Shown: in pieces, positions 1 to 7,649 of the stretch
Layout: each line of letters starts with the position of its first letter
How positions within the stretch are numbered: position 1 is the first letter of the stretch
The notes under the pieces: model-generated
The model's database searches: none
The model's input: the letters and a program-made list of their open reading frames with translations, nothing else
What the model was told of the DNA's origin: nothing
Source of the DNA: UPXZ01 sp964498765
Lineage (GTDB): Bacteria > Bacteroidota > Bacteroidia > Bacteroidales > Paludibacteraceae
Direction of reading: 5' to 3'
DNA length: 28,119 nt
NCBI GenBank assembly: GCA_964498765.1
Contig: CAZCIU010000035.1
Location: 1-28,119 of the forward strand
Program-made: the position numbers and the translations under genes

Positions 1-616
1 ATTTGTTTTTGTAATCATTTGTAAAAATAATACATTCTTCGCCCGTGGTGCAGGTCATATTGTGATATTCAGTAGTGAATTCAATCATGGAACTTCTGCT
101 GAAATTTGCATCTTTTGTTTTCTCAGAAAGCAAAGGATAATCTTTGAAAATATAAGATAAAACGCCTTTATAGCGATTGTCAACTGCTAGTTTCCTGTTT
201 TCCAGTACTTTGTCCGGCTTTTTGCTTACCGGAATTAATTTGCCGGAAGTATCTTCGAAAAAATAATATTCTTCATTTTCAATTGGTAAGTAATACAAGT
301 TGAGCATTCCTTGCACCAAATATTCCAGAAAATAATTTTCTGCAATTCCATTTATTTCCACATTCTTTGAAACATAATATTTCCCGATATCTAAAAAACG
401 GTAAGCTTTGATATCACCGGGTTTCATTTCTGTAATATTGGAGTTGAGAAATTCCTTGTACCTGCAAAGCGTAGAATTGTAACTATTGGTACGAAAGTCA
501 ATATATCCGTTAAGGGTATCGTTGTCATTTGTGATGACATAGCCTTTTACGAAGTTGTCTTGAGAATATACTCCTGCTGCTATTATTAAACAGAGTAATA
601 TAAATAATTGTCTCAT
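1..616 (-). CDS. Exported hypothetical protein, 3' end cut by the window
   Basis: The reading frame opens at the ATG at 616 and stays open to base 1, so at least 205 residues are present and the C-terminus is missing. The first 18 or so residues (MRQLFILLCLIIAAGVYS) form a signal peptide with a likely cleavage before QDN, and the mature protein begins FVKGYVITNDNDTLNGYID. That opening resembles a common, functionally uncharacterised group of Bacteroidetes exported proteins in which a short G-Y-x-x-T-x-x-x-D-T-x-x-G-x-I-D segment precedes a C-terminal outer-membrane barrel; this family link is from memory of the pattern only. It is the last visible gene of the minus-strand exported-protein operon, 161 bp after the preceding gene, the largest gap in that operon. 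I see no clear promoter in the gap. No function is assigned. Confidence 0.7.
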   Translation of the reverse strand, partial: MRQLFILLCLIIAAGVYSQDNFVKGYVITNDNDTLNGYIDFRTNSYNSTLCRYKEFLNSNITEMKPGDIKAYRFLDIGKYYVSKNVEINGIAENYFLEYLVQGMLNLYYLPIENEEYYFFEDTSGKLIPVSKKPDKVLENRKLAVDNRYKGVLSYIFKDYPLLSEKTKDANFSRSSMIEFTTEYHNMTCTTGEECIIFTNDYKNK

Positions 617-777
617 TTCTTTGGTTTTTGTAGTTAGCGTTTTTTGAGCGGTATCAAGTTCAGAAAATTTAGCATTCGAATTCAAACTCTTAGTGTTCTG
701 TAAAAGAAGTAATCTTTTTGTTTTGTGTTCCAGTCGCAGATTATTTCTTTGATAGAATGAATGATTTAGTATTTCAG

Positions 778-1089
778 CTATTTAATTAGTTGACTTTGCT
801 TTGAAAATAAAGTTGATGGATACATAAAAAGCTGATTATTTATTGCAATCAGCGTATAATTTCCACTTTGTGATGAAAAAATCTCAGAAGCATTTCCTCC
901 CGAAAATTTCGTTTCTGTCTGATTGTCAAAAGAAATCAATCTTAAATCATACGTGAGTGCTAATGGATAATTCGGTTCGTTTTTTATCAAGGCTGCAGAG
1001 CTAGTTATTTTACTGCCCTCAAAAAGAACGGATTTAAAATTTGTAATATCAAAAAGCTGAATTTTTGGGCTTATGCTAGAGTAAAGCAT
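778..1089 (-). pseudogene. C-terminal segment of interrupted BACON/propeller lipoprotein
   Basis: This 103-residue segment is in the same reading frame as the segment upstream and is separated from it only by the TAA at 1099-1101 and three sense codons (K-Y-Q). Its content (LALTYDLRLISF, SGNYTLIAINNQLFMYP) looks like the closing beta-strands of the beta-propeller started upstream, and it ends at a TAG (778-780). Its nominal ATG at 1089 has no signal peptide and no promoter in front of it, so independent expression is unlikely. It is best read as the C-terminus of the gene that begins at 2574. Confidence 0.6.
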
Positions 1090-1098
1090 TTGGTATTT

Positions 1099-1542
1099 TT
1101 AAAAATTTGCTGAATAAAAATGTTCCAAATTAGTATAAAGATTTCTACTTGCTGTTTTTGTTCCGACATCGAAAAGGTAACTAATAATAGCTCCTGAAGA
1201 ATTGGAGCCCATAAAGACAAATTTTTGATAATTATTAGCTAACCGAATTTTTCCTCTTGGAATAATCATATCCGGATGTGCTGTATAAAATAAATTTTTA
1301 ATGCTAAGCACTTCTATTTGATGATTGTCTGCAGAATTGATTGAGTAAATATTATCGGCTAATATTATTCCAAATCCATTGTCATCAAAAGCTAAACAAC
1401 CGCTCATTTTACTATCCAGAGCTATTTTAGATTTTAGTGTTCCGCTCTCAGCATCAAAAATGTCGATAGCTGCATTTTGACTTGAGCCTTTGTAATTGAT
1501 GTAAGACAAATAGATTGAATTATTATATGAATTATAGATCAT
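1099..1542 (-). pseudogene. Middle segment of interrupted BACON/propeller lipoprotein
   Basis: This 147-residue segment lies in the same frame as the 1546-2574 segment. Only the TAG at 1546-1548 and one Tyr codon separate them. It contains repeated propeller-like strands such as AAIDIFDAESGTLKSKI, CLAFDDNGFGIILAD and KFVFMGSNSSGAIISYLFD, of the kind seen in YVTN/WD-like surface propellers. It has no signal peptide and begins in the middle of a propeller blade (YNSYNNSIYLSYI), which argues that the ATG at 1542 is an internal Met of a longer protein. It ends at the TAA at 1099-1101. Confidence 0.6.
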
Positions 1543-1545
1543 GTA

Positions 1546-2574
1546 CTAGACGTACTGATCAATTGGGATTGAGCGGAGTTTCTTGAAATCGGATGTGCTG
1601 AATTGTTCCAAAAACGAATTTCTATATTCAGAATTCAGTACCCAGAAGTATTTTTCGTCTTTTGTAAATACTATGTCATTTATAAAAGGAACTGTATATA
1701 AATGTTTCCCAAGAAATAAAGAAACATTCTCATTAAAAGTGATTTTATTGCCATCTGAATCTACTACTTTAAGCGTAAGTTCGCTAGTTGAGAAAAGATC
1801 AAGCTTTAAATTGTCAAAAATAACCGATTTTTTATCCGGTGAAATGGTATAACTGACAGAATTTGAGTTTAGAATGGCAGATTCAACAGAAACTTCACGA
1901 GAAAAACTAACGTAAGGATTCGTGTCATACTGCGTTGTGGCTCCATCCTTTTTCCAATAATCCACAATTCTTAAAACAGGTCCTGCCAGCTGTATGATTT
2001 TGAATGTTTTACTAAGATTGTACGGACCGGAAATGATAATTTCTGCCGTTCTTGCATCTGCAATTTCGTTTGTATCACATTTGAAAGTTAAGTAATTGTT
2101 GTTTTTACTAATATGCAACCAACTTTCGTTTACGTATTTAACGTCAATTTCATTATTCGTTTTTACTTCCAAATGAAATGTGCCGCCAAAGTTTTGGAAA
2201 ATATGCTCTGAAGTTTCCAGTTCTATAAATGCCGCTTCAGAATATGACTGAAGCTGAATGTCTTTTTGAATTTTCTCACCTTTTTTGATCATTGATTCGA
2301 CAGATTTCGACAAATATCCTTCTTTTGAAAAATTTATTATGAAAATTCCGCTTTGAGTAAATGAAATGGAGTAAGTGCCATCGGATTTTGTCAGCATAGT
2401 TTGTGTGCCATCAATTGTTTGGTAAGCGATGTTCACATTCTCAATGGGTTTTCCACCTGAATCGGTAACTTTACCGCTAACGATGGAAGTTTTGATATCC
2501 TTATCAAAAATACATGCTGAAAAGCTAATTGCCAGCAACAGGATTATTCCGAAATTATAGAGTTTTGACTTCAT
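1546..2574 (-). CDS. BACON-domain surface lipoprotein, N-terminal part of interrupted gene
   Basis: The protein begins with a lipoprotein signal (IILLLAISFSAC, lipidated Cys21) followed by the acidic stretch IFDKD, which may favour surface export in Bacteroidetes. Domains in order: a carboxypeptidase-regulatory-like beta-sandwich at about residues 33-110 (VSGKVTDSGGKPIENVNI, SDGTYSISF), a BACON domain at about 120-196 (WLHIS, RTAEIIISG, FKIIQLAG), an Ig-like region to about 285, and the start of a beta-propeller (VPFINDIVFTKDEKYFWVLN). The frame hits TAG at 1546-1548 but continues open in the same frame to 778 apart from one more stop, so the intended product is about 597 residues (778-2574). 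BACON domains usually help bind glycans or mucin; here the role is inferred. It starts 7 bp after the upstream WD40 gene, so it is co-transcribed. Confidence 0.75.
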   Translation of the reverse strand: MKSKLYNFGIILLLAISFSACIFDKDIKTSIVSGKVTDSGGKPIENVNIAYQTIDGTQTMLTKSDGTYSISFTQSGIFIINFSKEGYLSKSVESMIKKGEKIQKDIQLQSYSEAAFIELETSEHIFQNFGGTFHLEVKTNNEIDVKYVNESWLHISKNNNYLTFKCDTNEIADARTAEIIISGPYNLSKTFKIIQLAGPVLRIVDYWKKDGATTQYDTNPYVSFSREVSVESAILNSNSVSYTISPDKKSVIFDNLKLDLFSTSELTLKVVDSDGNKITFNENVSLFLGKHLYTVPFINDIVFTKDEKYFWVLNSEYRNSFLEQFSTSDFKKLRSIPIDQYV

Positions 2575-2581
2575 AGATTTC

Positions 2582-3571
2582 TTATTTTGAAACTTGTTTC
2601 ATGACAAATATATCGATTGATTGCAGGCCGCTTCCCAATGTGGAAGCAATAACTTTGATGTAACCTGTATCTTTGTCGTAGTAAAAGCGAGCTCGGCTGA
2701 TAGATGATTTCAGTTTGATAGAACTCACGTCGTAACGTGACTCCAATTTCACCAAGCCTTTAGAATTTCCATAAATAAAAGGAGCATTTCCGTTTTCATC
2801 TATCTTTCCGGTTTCGATGCAAAGAATTCTCTGAGCTCCTCCGCCGATCTTAGCATATTTGGCGTTTTGAAGTACTCTCAAGTTCCAAAACAGCACATTT
2901 CTATCATCGCCTACCGAAAGCATTTGCTCACCGTAATCATAAAAACTAAAGTCGCGTATCCAATTTGTGGAAGCCAGCAATTCTTCCATCAGCAAATAAC
3001 TTTCAGCATTGTAAATTCGATTTTTTTTATCGGCTGCTGCAATTGCTATCAGGTTTCTATTTGGCTCAAAATCCACTTTAAGTACATCGTTTCCAAATTC
3101 AGTAAATTCTTTCAACAGTTTTTTTGAACTAATCTCAAAGAGATAAGTTCTTGAATTGGAGCAACCATAAAGAACTTTTTTACCGTTCGGTGAAAATTCT
3201 ATATCGGTAATAATTCCGGTGGAATAGTCGATTTTTTGAATGATGGAGCCGGTCTTCAAGTCCCAAATATTGACTATGCTGTCTCTTCCGCCACTTGCCA
3301 GCATGCTTCCATCTTTTGAAAGTGCTAAGGTCAATATTTTCTGAGAATGACCGTTTTTTAGTTCACCTAATTTTTCGAAAGTTGTAGAAGAAAAAATCTT
3401 TATATCATTTCCATCTGTACTGTAAATTAATTCATTATCAGCAGATAAACAGAAGTCGTGAATGAATTTCTCATCGGTCTGAAATTTTACAATTTTCCCT
3501 TGATTTGCCGAAAAAGCAAATTGAGAAATAAAGCAAAAAACAAGAAGCAAATATAGTTTAATTTGTTTCAT
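2582..3571 (-). CDS. Exported WD40-type beta-propeller protein
   Basis: The 329-residue protein starts with a signal peptide (YLLLVFCFISQFAFSA) and has no lipobox, so it is probably periplasmic or secreted. The rest reads as one seven-bladed propeller. The clearest WD repeat is GGRDSIVNIWDLKTG near residue 100, and related blades are DNELIYSTDGNDIKIFSS, GKKVLYGCSNSRTYLFEIS and MLSVGDDRNVLFWNLR. WD40 propellers are protein-interaction scaffolds and no catalytic motif is visible. It lies 4 bp after the outer-membrane barrel gene and 7 bp before the BACON lipoprotein gene on the same strand, so it likely works with them at the cell envelope. The frame is intact, unlike its two lipoprotein neighbours. 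Confidence 0.85.
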   Translation of the reverse strand: MKQIKLYLLLVFCFISQFAFSANQGKIVKFQTDEKFIHDFCLSADNELIYSTDGNDIKIFSSTTFEKLGELKNGHSQKILTLALSKDGSMLASGGRDSIVNIWDLKTGSIIQKIDYSTGIITDIEFSPNGKKVLYGCSNSRTYLFEISSKKLLKEFTEFGNDVLKVDFEPNRNLIAIAAADKKNRIYNAESYLLMEELLASTNWIRDFSFYDYGEQMLSVGDDRNVLFWNLRVLQNAKYAKIGGGAQRILCIETGKIDENGNAPFIYGNSKGLVKLESRYDVSSIKLKSSISRARFYYDKDTGYIKVIASTLGSGLQSIDIFVMKQVSK

Positions 3572-3575
3572 TTTT

Positions 3576-4253
3576 CTAGTAATTAAATCGTTTGGTTTTC
3601 GAGATGTTAAATTTCAATCCGACGCTCAAATTAAGCATATTAAATTGATTTTCAATATGAATAGGAGAATTAACAAAACTTTTTTGAGCTGATGCTTCTG
3701 CAAATATTCCGAAATAGTTGCTAAGGCTGAATTCAATGCCTGCACCAGCTTTTACACCAAATGAAAGGTCGTTTGATTTCAAAGAATTGGTGCCGCCAAC
3801 AATTGTAAATACCGCCGGATTGTTCAACGAAATCATTGAAAATCCAATTACAGGAGCCGCTTCGGCATAAAGTTTTATTCGGTTTTTCCAGGAATTTTCT
3901 GCAAACGAAGTGTGAATTTGCGCCAAAAGCGAAATTAAAATCATATTTACATTGGAAGCATTGTAGCTAATGTAATCCTTATGTTCCCAGTAGTTTGCAA
4001 GATTGTAGCCAATGGAAATTCCAGCAGAAAAATTGGGTTTAATAACATTAATGTATTTTGCAGAAGCACCAATTACGTTCGAAAAATTTGGATAAAACAG
4101 TGCTGCTACCATGGAATTGTCGTTGTACGTTTTTTCACCAACAAGAAATGACTTATTTGCCGATAAGTACAGATTGGATTTATCCTCATACAATTGTCCA
4201 AAAACAAATCCGGGCAAAAGAATCAGCAAAGCGGTATATAGTAGTTTACTCAT
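3576..4253 (-). CDS. Small outer-membrane beta-barrel protein
   Basis: The 225-residue protein has a cleavable signal peptide (LLYTALLILLPGFVFG, then QLYED) followed by alternating amphipathic strands typical of an outer-membrane barrel of eight or so strands, for example FSAGISIGYNLANYW, NRIKLYAEAAPVIGFSM, LSFGVKAGAGIEFSL and FGIFAEASAQKSF. The end, MLNLSVGLKFNIS, looks like a terminal barrel strand, although a short basic tail (KTKRFNY) follows it. It sits between the IPT/kelch lipoprotein gene (32 bp upstream) and the WD40 gene (4 bp downstream) in one minus-strand operon. It could anchor or export the propeller proteins; that is an inference from position. No enzyme motif is visible. Confidence 0.75.
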   Translation of the reverse strand: MSKLLYTALLILLPGFVFGQLYEDKSNLYLSANKSFLVGEKTYNDNSMVAALFYPNFSNVIGASAKYINVIKPNFSAGISIGYNLANYWEHKDYISYNASNVNMILISLLAQIHTSFAENSWKNRIKLYAEAAPVIGFSMISLNNPAVFTIVGGTNSLKSNDLSFGVKAGAGIEFSLSNYFGIFAEASAQKSFVNSPIHIENQFNMLNLSVGLKFNISKTKRFNY

Positions 4254-4285
4254 TTTTTAGGGTTTCAGAATTAGGTTTTTGGTAT

Positions 4286-4918
4286 TCATCTGTTCACATC
4301 AAATTCAAAGAACTTTTTGTTATTGGAGCTTCGACTTGAAGAACCAACGTATCCAATATTATTTATATCAAATGCAAACGAATAAAAACCGCCGTTAAGA
4401 ACCTGGATTAGCGGAAACATTTCGAAGTTCCAGCTATTGTTGCTTGCTTCATAGTAGTAAAATCCGGTAGTGCTGTACGTACCAGTGTCTATTCGCTTCA
4501 GATACAATTTGTCGTTCAGGCTTAAAGCCAGAAAAGCTTCACTGTCTTGTGGAAATTGTTTAATTCGGGTCAGCGTTTTTGTACTTGTATCTAGTATGTA
4601 CATGTTTTTGAGGTTCATGGCCATAGAAAAATCGGTTTGAATATACACTTTCGAGCTATTTTCAATTGCTTTTACCGGTATCCATTTATCAAAACTAAAT
4701 CCGCTTCCATTCGATATGTTTGTTGCGCCGATTATTTCAGTCTTCCAGCTATCATTTGTCGGATCGTATTTTCTCACTCGAAGTGAATAGGTGAAGTCAT
4801 CCGTTGCTTGATTGTACGAAGTAGTGTAACCATCAGCTATAAATGCGCCTTCATTTGTAGTAAAAGCTTTTCTATTTGCTGTCGGAATGAAATTTTTAAG
4901 TCTTTTCCAACTGTTCAA
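4286..4918 (-). pseudogene. C-terminal kelch segment of interrupted IPT/kelch lipoprotein
   Basis: This segment is in frame with the 4934-6340 gene part and is cut off from it by the TGA at 4934-4936. The only possible starts are internal (TTG at 4918). The codons just after the TGA read EYDPVLNSW, the second half of a kelch motif, and further kelch-type strands follow (KVYIQTDFSMAMNLKNMYILD, shortened here to its core NMYILDTSTKTLTRI, then FYYYEASNNSWNFEMF and KKFFEFDVNR). The segment therefore completes the propeller begun upstream. No signal peptide, promoter or plausible own start is present, so on its own it is unlikely to be made. Confidence 0.65.
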
Positions 4919-4933
4919 AACCGGATCATATTC

Positions 4934-6340
4934 TCACCAGTCAAAATGGTTGTATGTTACGCCTTTATCATAATTATCAAATCCGGTTCCGAAATAAATC
5001 TTGTTGTTTAGTTTAAAACCAACGCCATCAGGTCTTGCAACGCCCGGAAATGTAGCTTTTTTTACCCATTGTTTGTTTTGTGGATTGAAAGCCCAAAGAT
5101 TTTTAGTGTTATTCAGTCCTAGGTAGGCTATGCCATTGATTACAAAACTGTAATAATTCTCCATGTTTTCCGGTAAGTCCGCATTTCTAAACCATTTATC
5201 GTCAATCAAAAGCGTTTCGCTAAATGCTTTTCTTACGCCCAGCGTCTCAACTTCCACTTTTACATTTCTGGAAGGATAAATAACTGTGTCTTGTACAGGA
5301 ACTTCGACTGAAAGGACATTGCCATTGAGGGAGGTAGCTTTCGTTTTTACGCCACCAATGTACACAACGTTATTTTCTGCTATGGGATGAAAATTGTGAC
5401 CGTAAATTTTTAGCGAATTGCCGGTAAGAATTGTTTTTGGTTCAAAATTAGTGATTTCAATAGGTGAAATTTGCAGCTTTTCAGGATGAATTGTTAGAAG
5501 ATTATTCATTTTTACACTGAGGAAAACATCAGTATTAAGCTCGATTGGAATTTTGACTTTTATATTGTTGTCGTCGATTATTTGAGCAGGAAGCTGTACA
5601 TCATTTGCGTACACAACTAGTGTTTTAGGCGATTGCTTGAAATTTGCACCCTGGATTATCACTTCTTCTCCAAAATTGATAGTTTCAGGAATAATTTTAT
5701 GAATTACGGGTTTGTAAAGTGCAAATGAATCTTTAGCAGTAATTGTAAACCCAAGATTTTTGACAGAAATATGAGAAAACTCTTTGTTCAAACCTTCAGG
5801 AACTCTCACGCGGATAGAATCAGTGGTATGCTGTAAAATAGTTGCACTGAGGTTATTAATGAAAACATTGATATTATTCAAACTAAAACGCTCAACATAA
5901 ATCACGATTTCACCCAATAAATTTCCAACTTTTGGCGAAAATGACGAAATTTTTCCTTTTTCTTTACTGCCCAAACTGTAAAAATGCACAGCTTCGCCAT
6001 AAGTGGTGAATTCTTCGTTTCGGATAAATGCGCGGACAGTGTATTTTTGATTAGGCATCAAACCGAATGAAATATCCGTATTGAAACTGCCTTTTTCAAT
6101 GCCCGAGGTCAGGATGATTTTTTCACTTTTTTCGATGGTTGGCACTCTGGAATAATCCCAAACAAATCCATAGTCCTGAATAGGAGCATCTCCCAAACTC
6201 GTAACATAAGCATGTAGTTTTGCGCCATCTGTACTGATGTCAGTTACTTCTCCGGTAATAATCAATGGCGGTTTAATGTCTTGATTGCAGGAAATGAAAA
6301 GTAGAAGTATGAGAAATGAAAAGATTTTTCTCAGTTTCAT
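4934..6340 (-). CDS. IPT/TIG and kelch lipoprotein, N-terminal part of interrupted gene
   Basis: The protein has a lipoprotein signal (FLILLLFISC, Cys18; then NQDIK). An N-terminal FN3-like region (about 25-125; GEVTDISTDGAKLHAYVTS) is followed by three IPT/TIG Ig-like domains starting near ISSFSPKVGNLLGEIVIYV, IHKIIPETINFGEEVIIQG and ITNFEPKTILTGNSLKIYG. Kelch-like blades begin near residue 385 (YSFVINGIAYLGLNN, NLWAFNPQNKQWVKKATFPG, NNKIYFGTGFDNYD). The frame is stopped by TGA at 4934-4936 immediately after FDW. Reading through gives a protein of about 684 residues ending at 4286. It is the first gene of the exported-protein operon, with a promoter about 160 nt upstream. A surface binding or adhesion role is inferred from the domains. 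Confidence 0.78.
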   Translation of the reverse strand: MKLRKIFSFLILLLFISCNQDIKPPLIITGEVTDISTDGAKLHAYVTSLGDAPIQDYGFVWDYSRVPTIEKSEKIILTSGIEKGSFNTDISFGLMPNQKYTVRAFIRNEEFTTYGEAVHFYSLGSKEKGKISSFSPKVGNLLGEIVIYVERFSLNNINVFINNLSATILQHTTDSIRVRVPEGLNKEFSHISVKNLGFTITAKDSFALYKPVIHKIIPETINFGEEVIIQGANFKQSPKTLVVYANDVQLPAQIIDDNNIKVKIPIELNTDVFLSVKMNNLLTIHPEKLQISPIEITNFEPKTILTGNSLKIYGHNFHPIAENNVVYIGGVKTKATSLNGNVLSVEVPVQDTVIYPSRNVKVEVETLGVRKAFSETLLIDDKWFRNADLPENMENYYSFVINGIAYLGLNNTKNLWAFNPQNKQWVKKATFPGVARPDGVGFKLNNKIYFGTGFDNYDKGVTYNHFDW

Positions 6341-6506
6341 AAAAGAAATAAATTATCAGAATTAAGTTAATTGAAATTTGGTTCCCAAGATTATATTTCC
6401 CTAAAGTAAAATGAAAATTCTGAAAAAAGGAAGGAGAAAAATTGCAATTTTACTTATGTGAATTAGCACTGAGTTGTCTTTCAGTTACGTTTTTCAAAAT
6501 TTCATA

Positions 6507-6539
6507 CAAATGTACAAAAATCTTGATGATGTGTCCAAA
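6507..6539 (-). promoter_or_regulatory. Bacteroidetes promoter for the exported-protein operon
   Basis: On the minus strand TACATTTG (6514-6507) matches the -7 consensus TAnnTTTG, and TTTG (6539-6536) lies 21 nt upstream as the -33 element. Transcription would start near 6500, leaving a leader of about 160 nt before the ATG at 6340. The leader is AT-rich and I see no riboswitch-like fold in it. The rest of the 6341-6620 gap holds nothing else that I recognise. Confidence 0.6.
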
Positions 6540-6620
6540 TAAATCTTGTTGAAATTGCTTTGTAAAATGAGAACATTTCCGAGAAATCAGAAAAGATTGA
6601 AAAGAGACTGATAAAAGTTT

Positions 6621-7610
6621 TTAAAACTCAAAAGACTTCATGTCAGCCGCTAATTCTGTGTTTTCAAATACTTCTTTGGCTTCGTTTAAGAGGATGTTTT
6701 TATTGGGATAGCGAGCGGAAAAATGCCCGATGATAAGTTTTTTTACATTTGCTCTTTTTGCAATTTCGGCAGCCTGGCGAGCTGTAGAGTGCATGGTTTG
6801 GCGGGCTCTTACTGCCTCGTCTTCTGCAAAAGTAGCTTCGTGATACAGTATATCTACACTCTCAATGATAGGGATAATGTCTTCTCTGAAAGCCGTGTCG
6901 GAGCAATATGCGTAACTTGACGCCGGAGTAGGATCGGAGGTGAAAACAGAATTTGGAATAAGTTCGCCATCTTCGGTAGTGAAATCTTCGCCCAGTTTTA
7001 TTCTGCCGATTTTGGACGTTGGAACATTGTAGAATTCAATCATTTCACGCTTAATATGCGGAAGTCCGGCTTTTTCTTTGAATAAAAATCCGCAACTTGG
7101 GACCCGATGCTTCAGTGGAATAGTATAAACTTCCACGCTTCTATCTTCAAAAATCAATTCGTGAACAGCTGGATTTATCGGGTGTAATTCAATTTGGAAT
7201 GAAATATCGGTGCAGAAATATTTTAACAGCGGCGAAAGCAATCGTTCTAAATCTGGATGCGCGTGAATGTGCAAGTCGGCTGTTCGTTTGAGCATACCGA
7301 AAGTAGAAATCATCCCAATCAAACCAAAACAATGATCGCCGTGAAGATGTGAAATGAAAATATGACCGAGCCGAGTGGTTTTTAAGTGCATTTGCTGCAT
7401 GCGAATTTGCGTTCCTTCGCCGCAGTCAATCATATACTGCTTGTCACGCAGTTCCAACATTTGCGATGTGGGGAAATGATCCTTCGTAGGTAAAGCTGAT
7501 CCGCAGCCGATGATATGTAGTTTTGCACTCAAATGAGGAAGGAATTGGTTATTGGTTATTAGTCCCGACGAAGCTTCGCTTGTCGGGATGCCGACATTTA
7601 TCGTCGGCAT
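6621..7610 (-). CDS. rnz: Ribonuclease Z (tRNA 3' processing endonuclease)
   Basis: This metallo-beta-lactamase-fold endonuclease cuts the 3' trailer from tRNA precursors. The protein shows GCGSALPT at residues 35-42, the family motif HLHGDH at 88-93, a CSDT motif and GHFSARY near the C-terminus, all as in RNase Z. From the first ATG (7610) it is 329 residues, but the first 25 or so are encoded by a palindromic repeat element and are not conserved in the family, whose members usually begin just before the G-C-G-S segment. An in-frame TTG at 7532 (residue 27, LSAKLHIIGC) is a plausible alternative start. It follows lptB on the same strand and may be co-transcribed with it from the promoter at 8512-8542. 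Confidence 0.93.
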   Translation of the reverse strand: MPTINVGIPTSEASSGLITNNQFLPHLSAKLHIIGCGSALPTKDHFPTSQMLELRDKQYMIDCGEGTQIRMQQMHLKTTRLGHIFISHLHGDHCFGLIGMISTFGMLKRTADLHIHAHPDLERLLSPLLKYFCTDISFQIELHPINPAVHELIFEDRSVEVYTIPLKHRVPSCGFLFKEKAGLPHIKREMIEFYNVPTSKIGRIKLGEDFTTEDGELIPNSVFTSDPTPASSYAYCSDTAFREDIIPIIESVDILYHEATFAEDEAVRARQTMHSTARQAAEIAKRANVKKLIIGHFSARYPNKNILLNEAKEVFENTELAADMKSFEF

Positions 7611-7626
7611 TGATTGGTTAATTAGT
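7544..7626. repeat. Palindromic REP/MITE-like element between lptB and rnz
   Basis: Two adjacent hairpins are visible. The first has arms TCCCGAC (7563-7569) and GTCGGGA (7582-7588), with the perfect palindrome CGAAGCTTCG (7569-7578) inside. The second has perfect 8-bp arms ATGCCGAC (7588-7595) and GTCGGCAT (7603-7610). Imperfect direct repeats flank them: ATTGGTTATTAGT (7551-7563) and ATTGGTTAATTAGT (7613-7626). The design fits a mobile palindromic repeat inserted between the two genes. The annotated ATG of rnz lies in the outer arm of hairpin two. Confidence 0.65.
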
Positions 7627-7649
7627 TAAATGAACTTATAAACGATAAA

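Noticed and set aside
778..6340. Genome-wide stop-codon reassignment as an explanation for the in-frame stops
   Set aside because: All three stop codons are involved, while the neighbouring genes end normally at TAA, TAG and TGA with no extra stops. A changed code would affect one codon everywhere.
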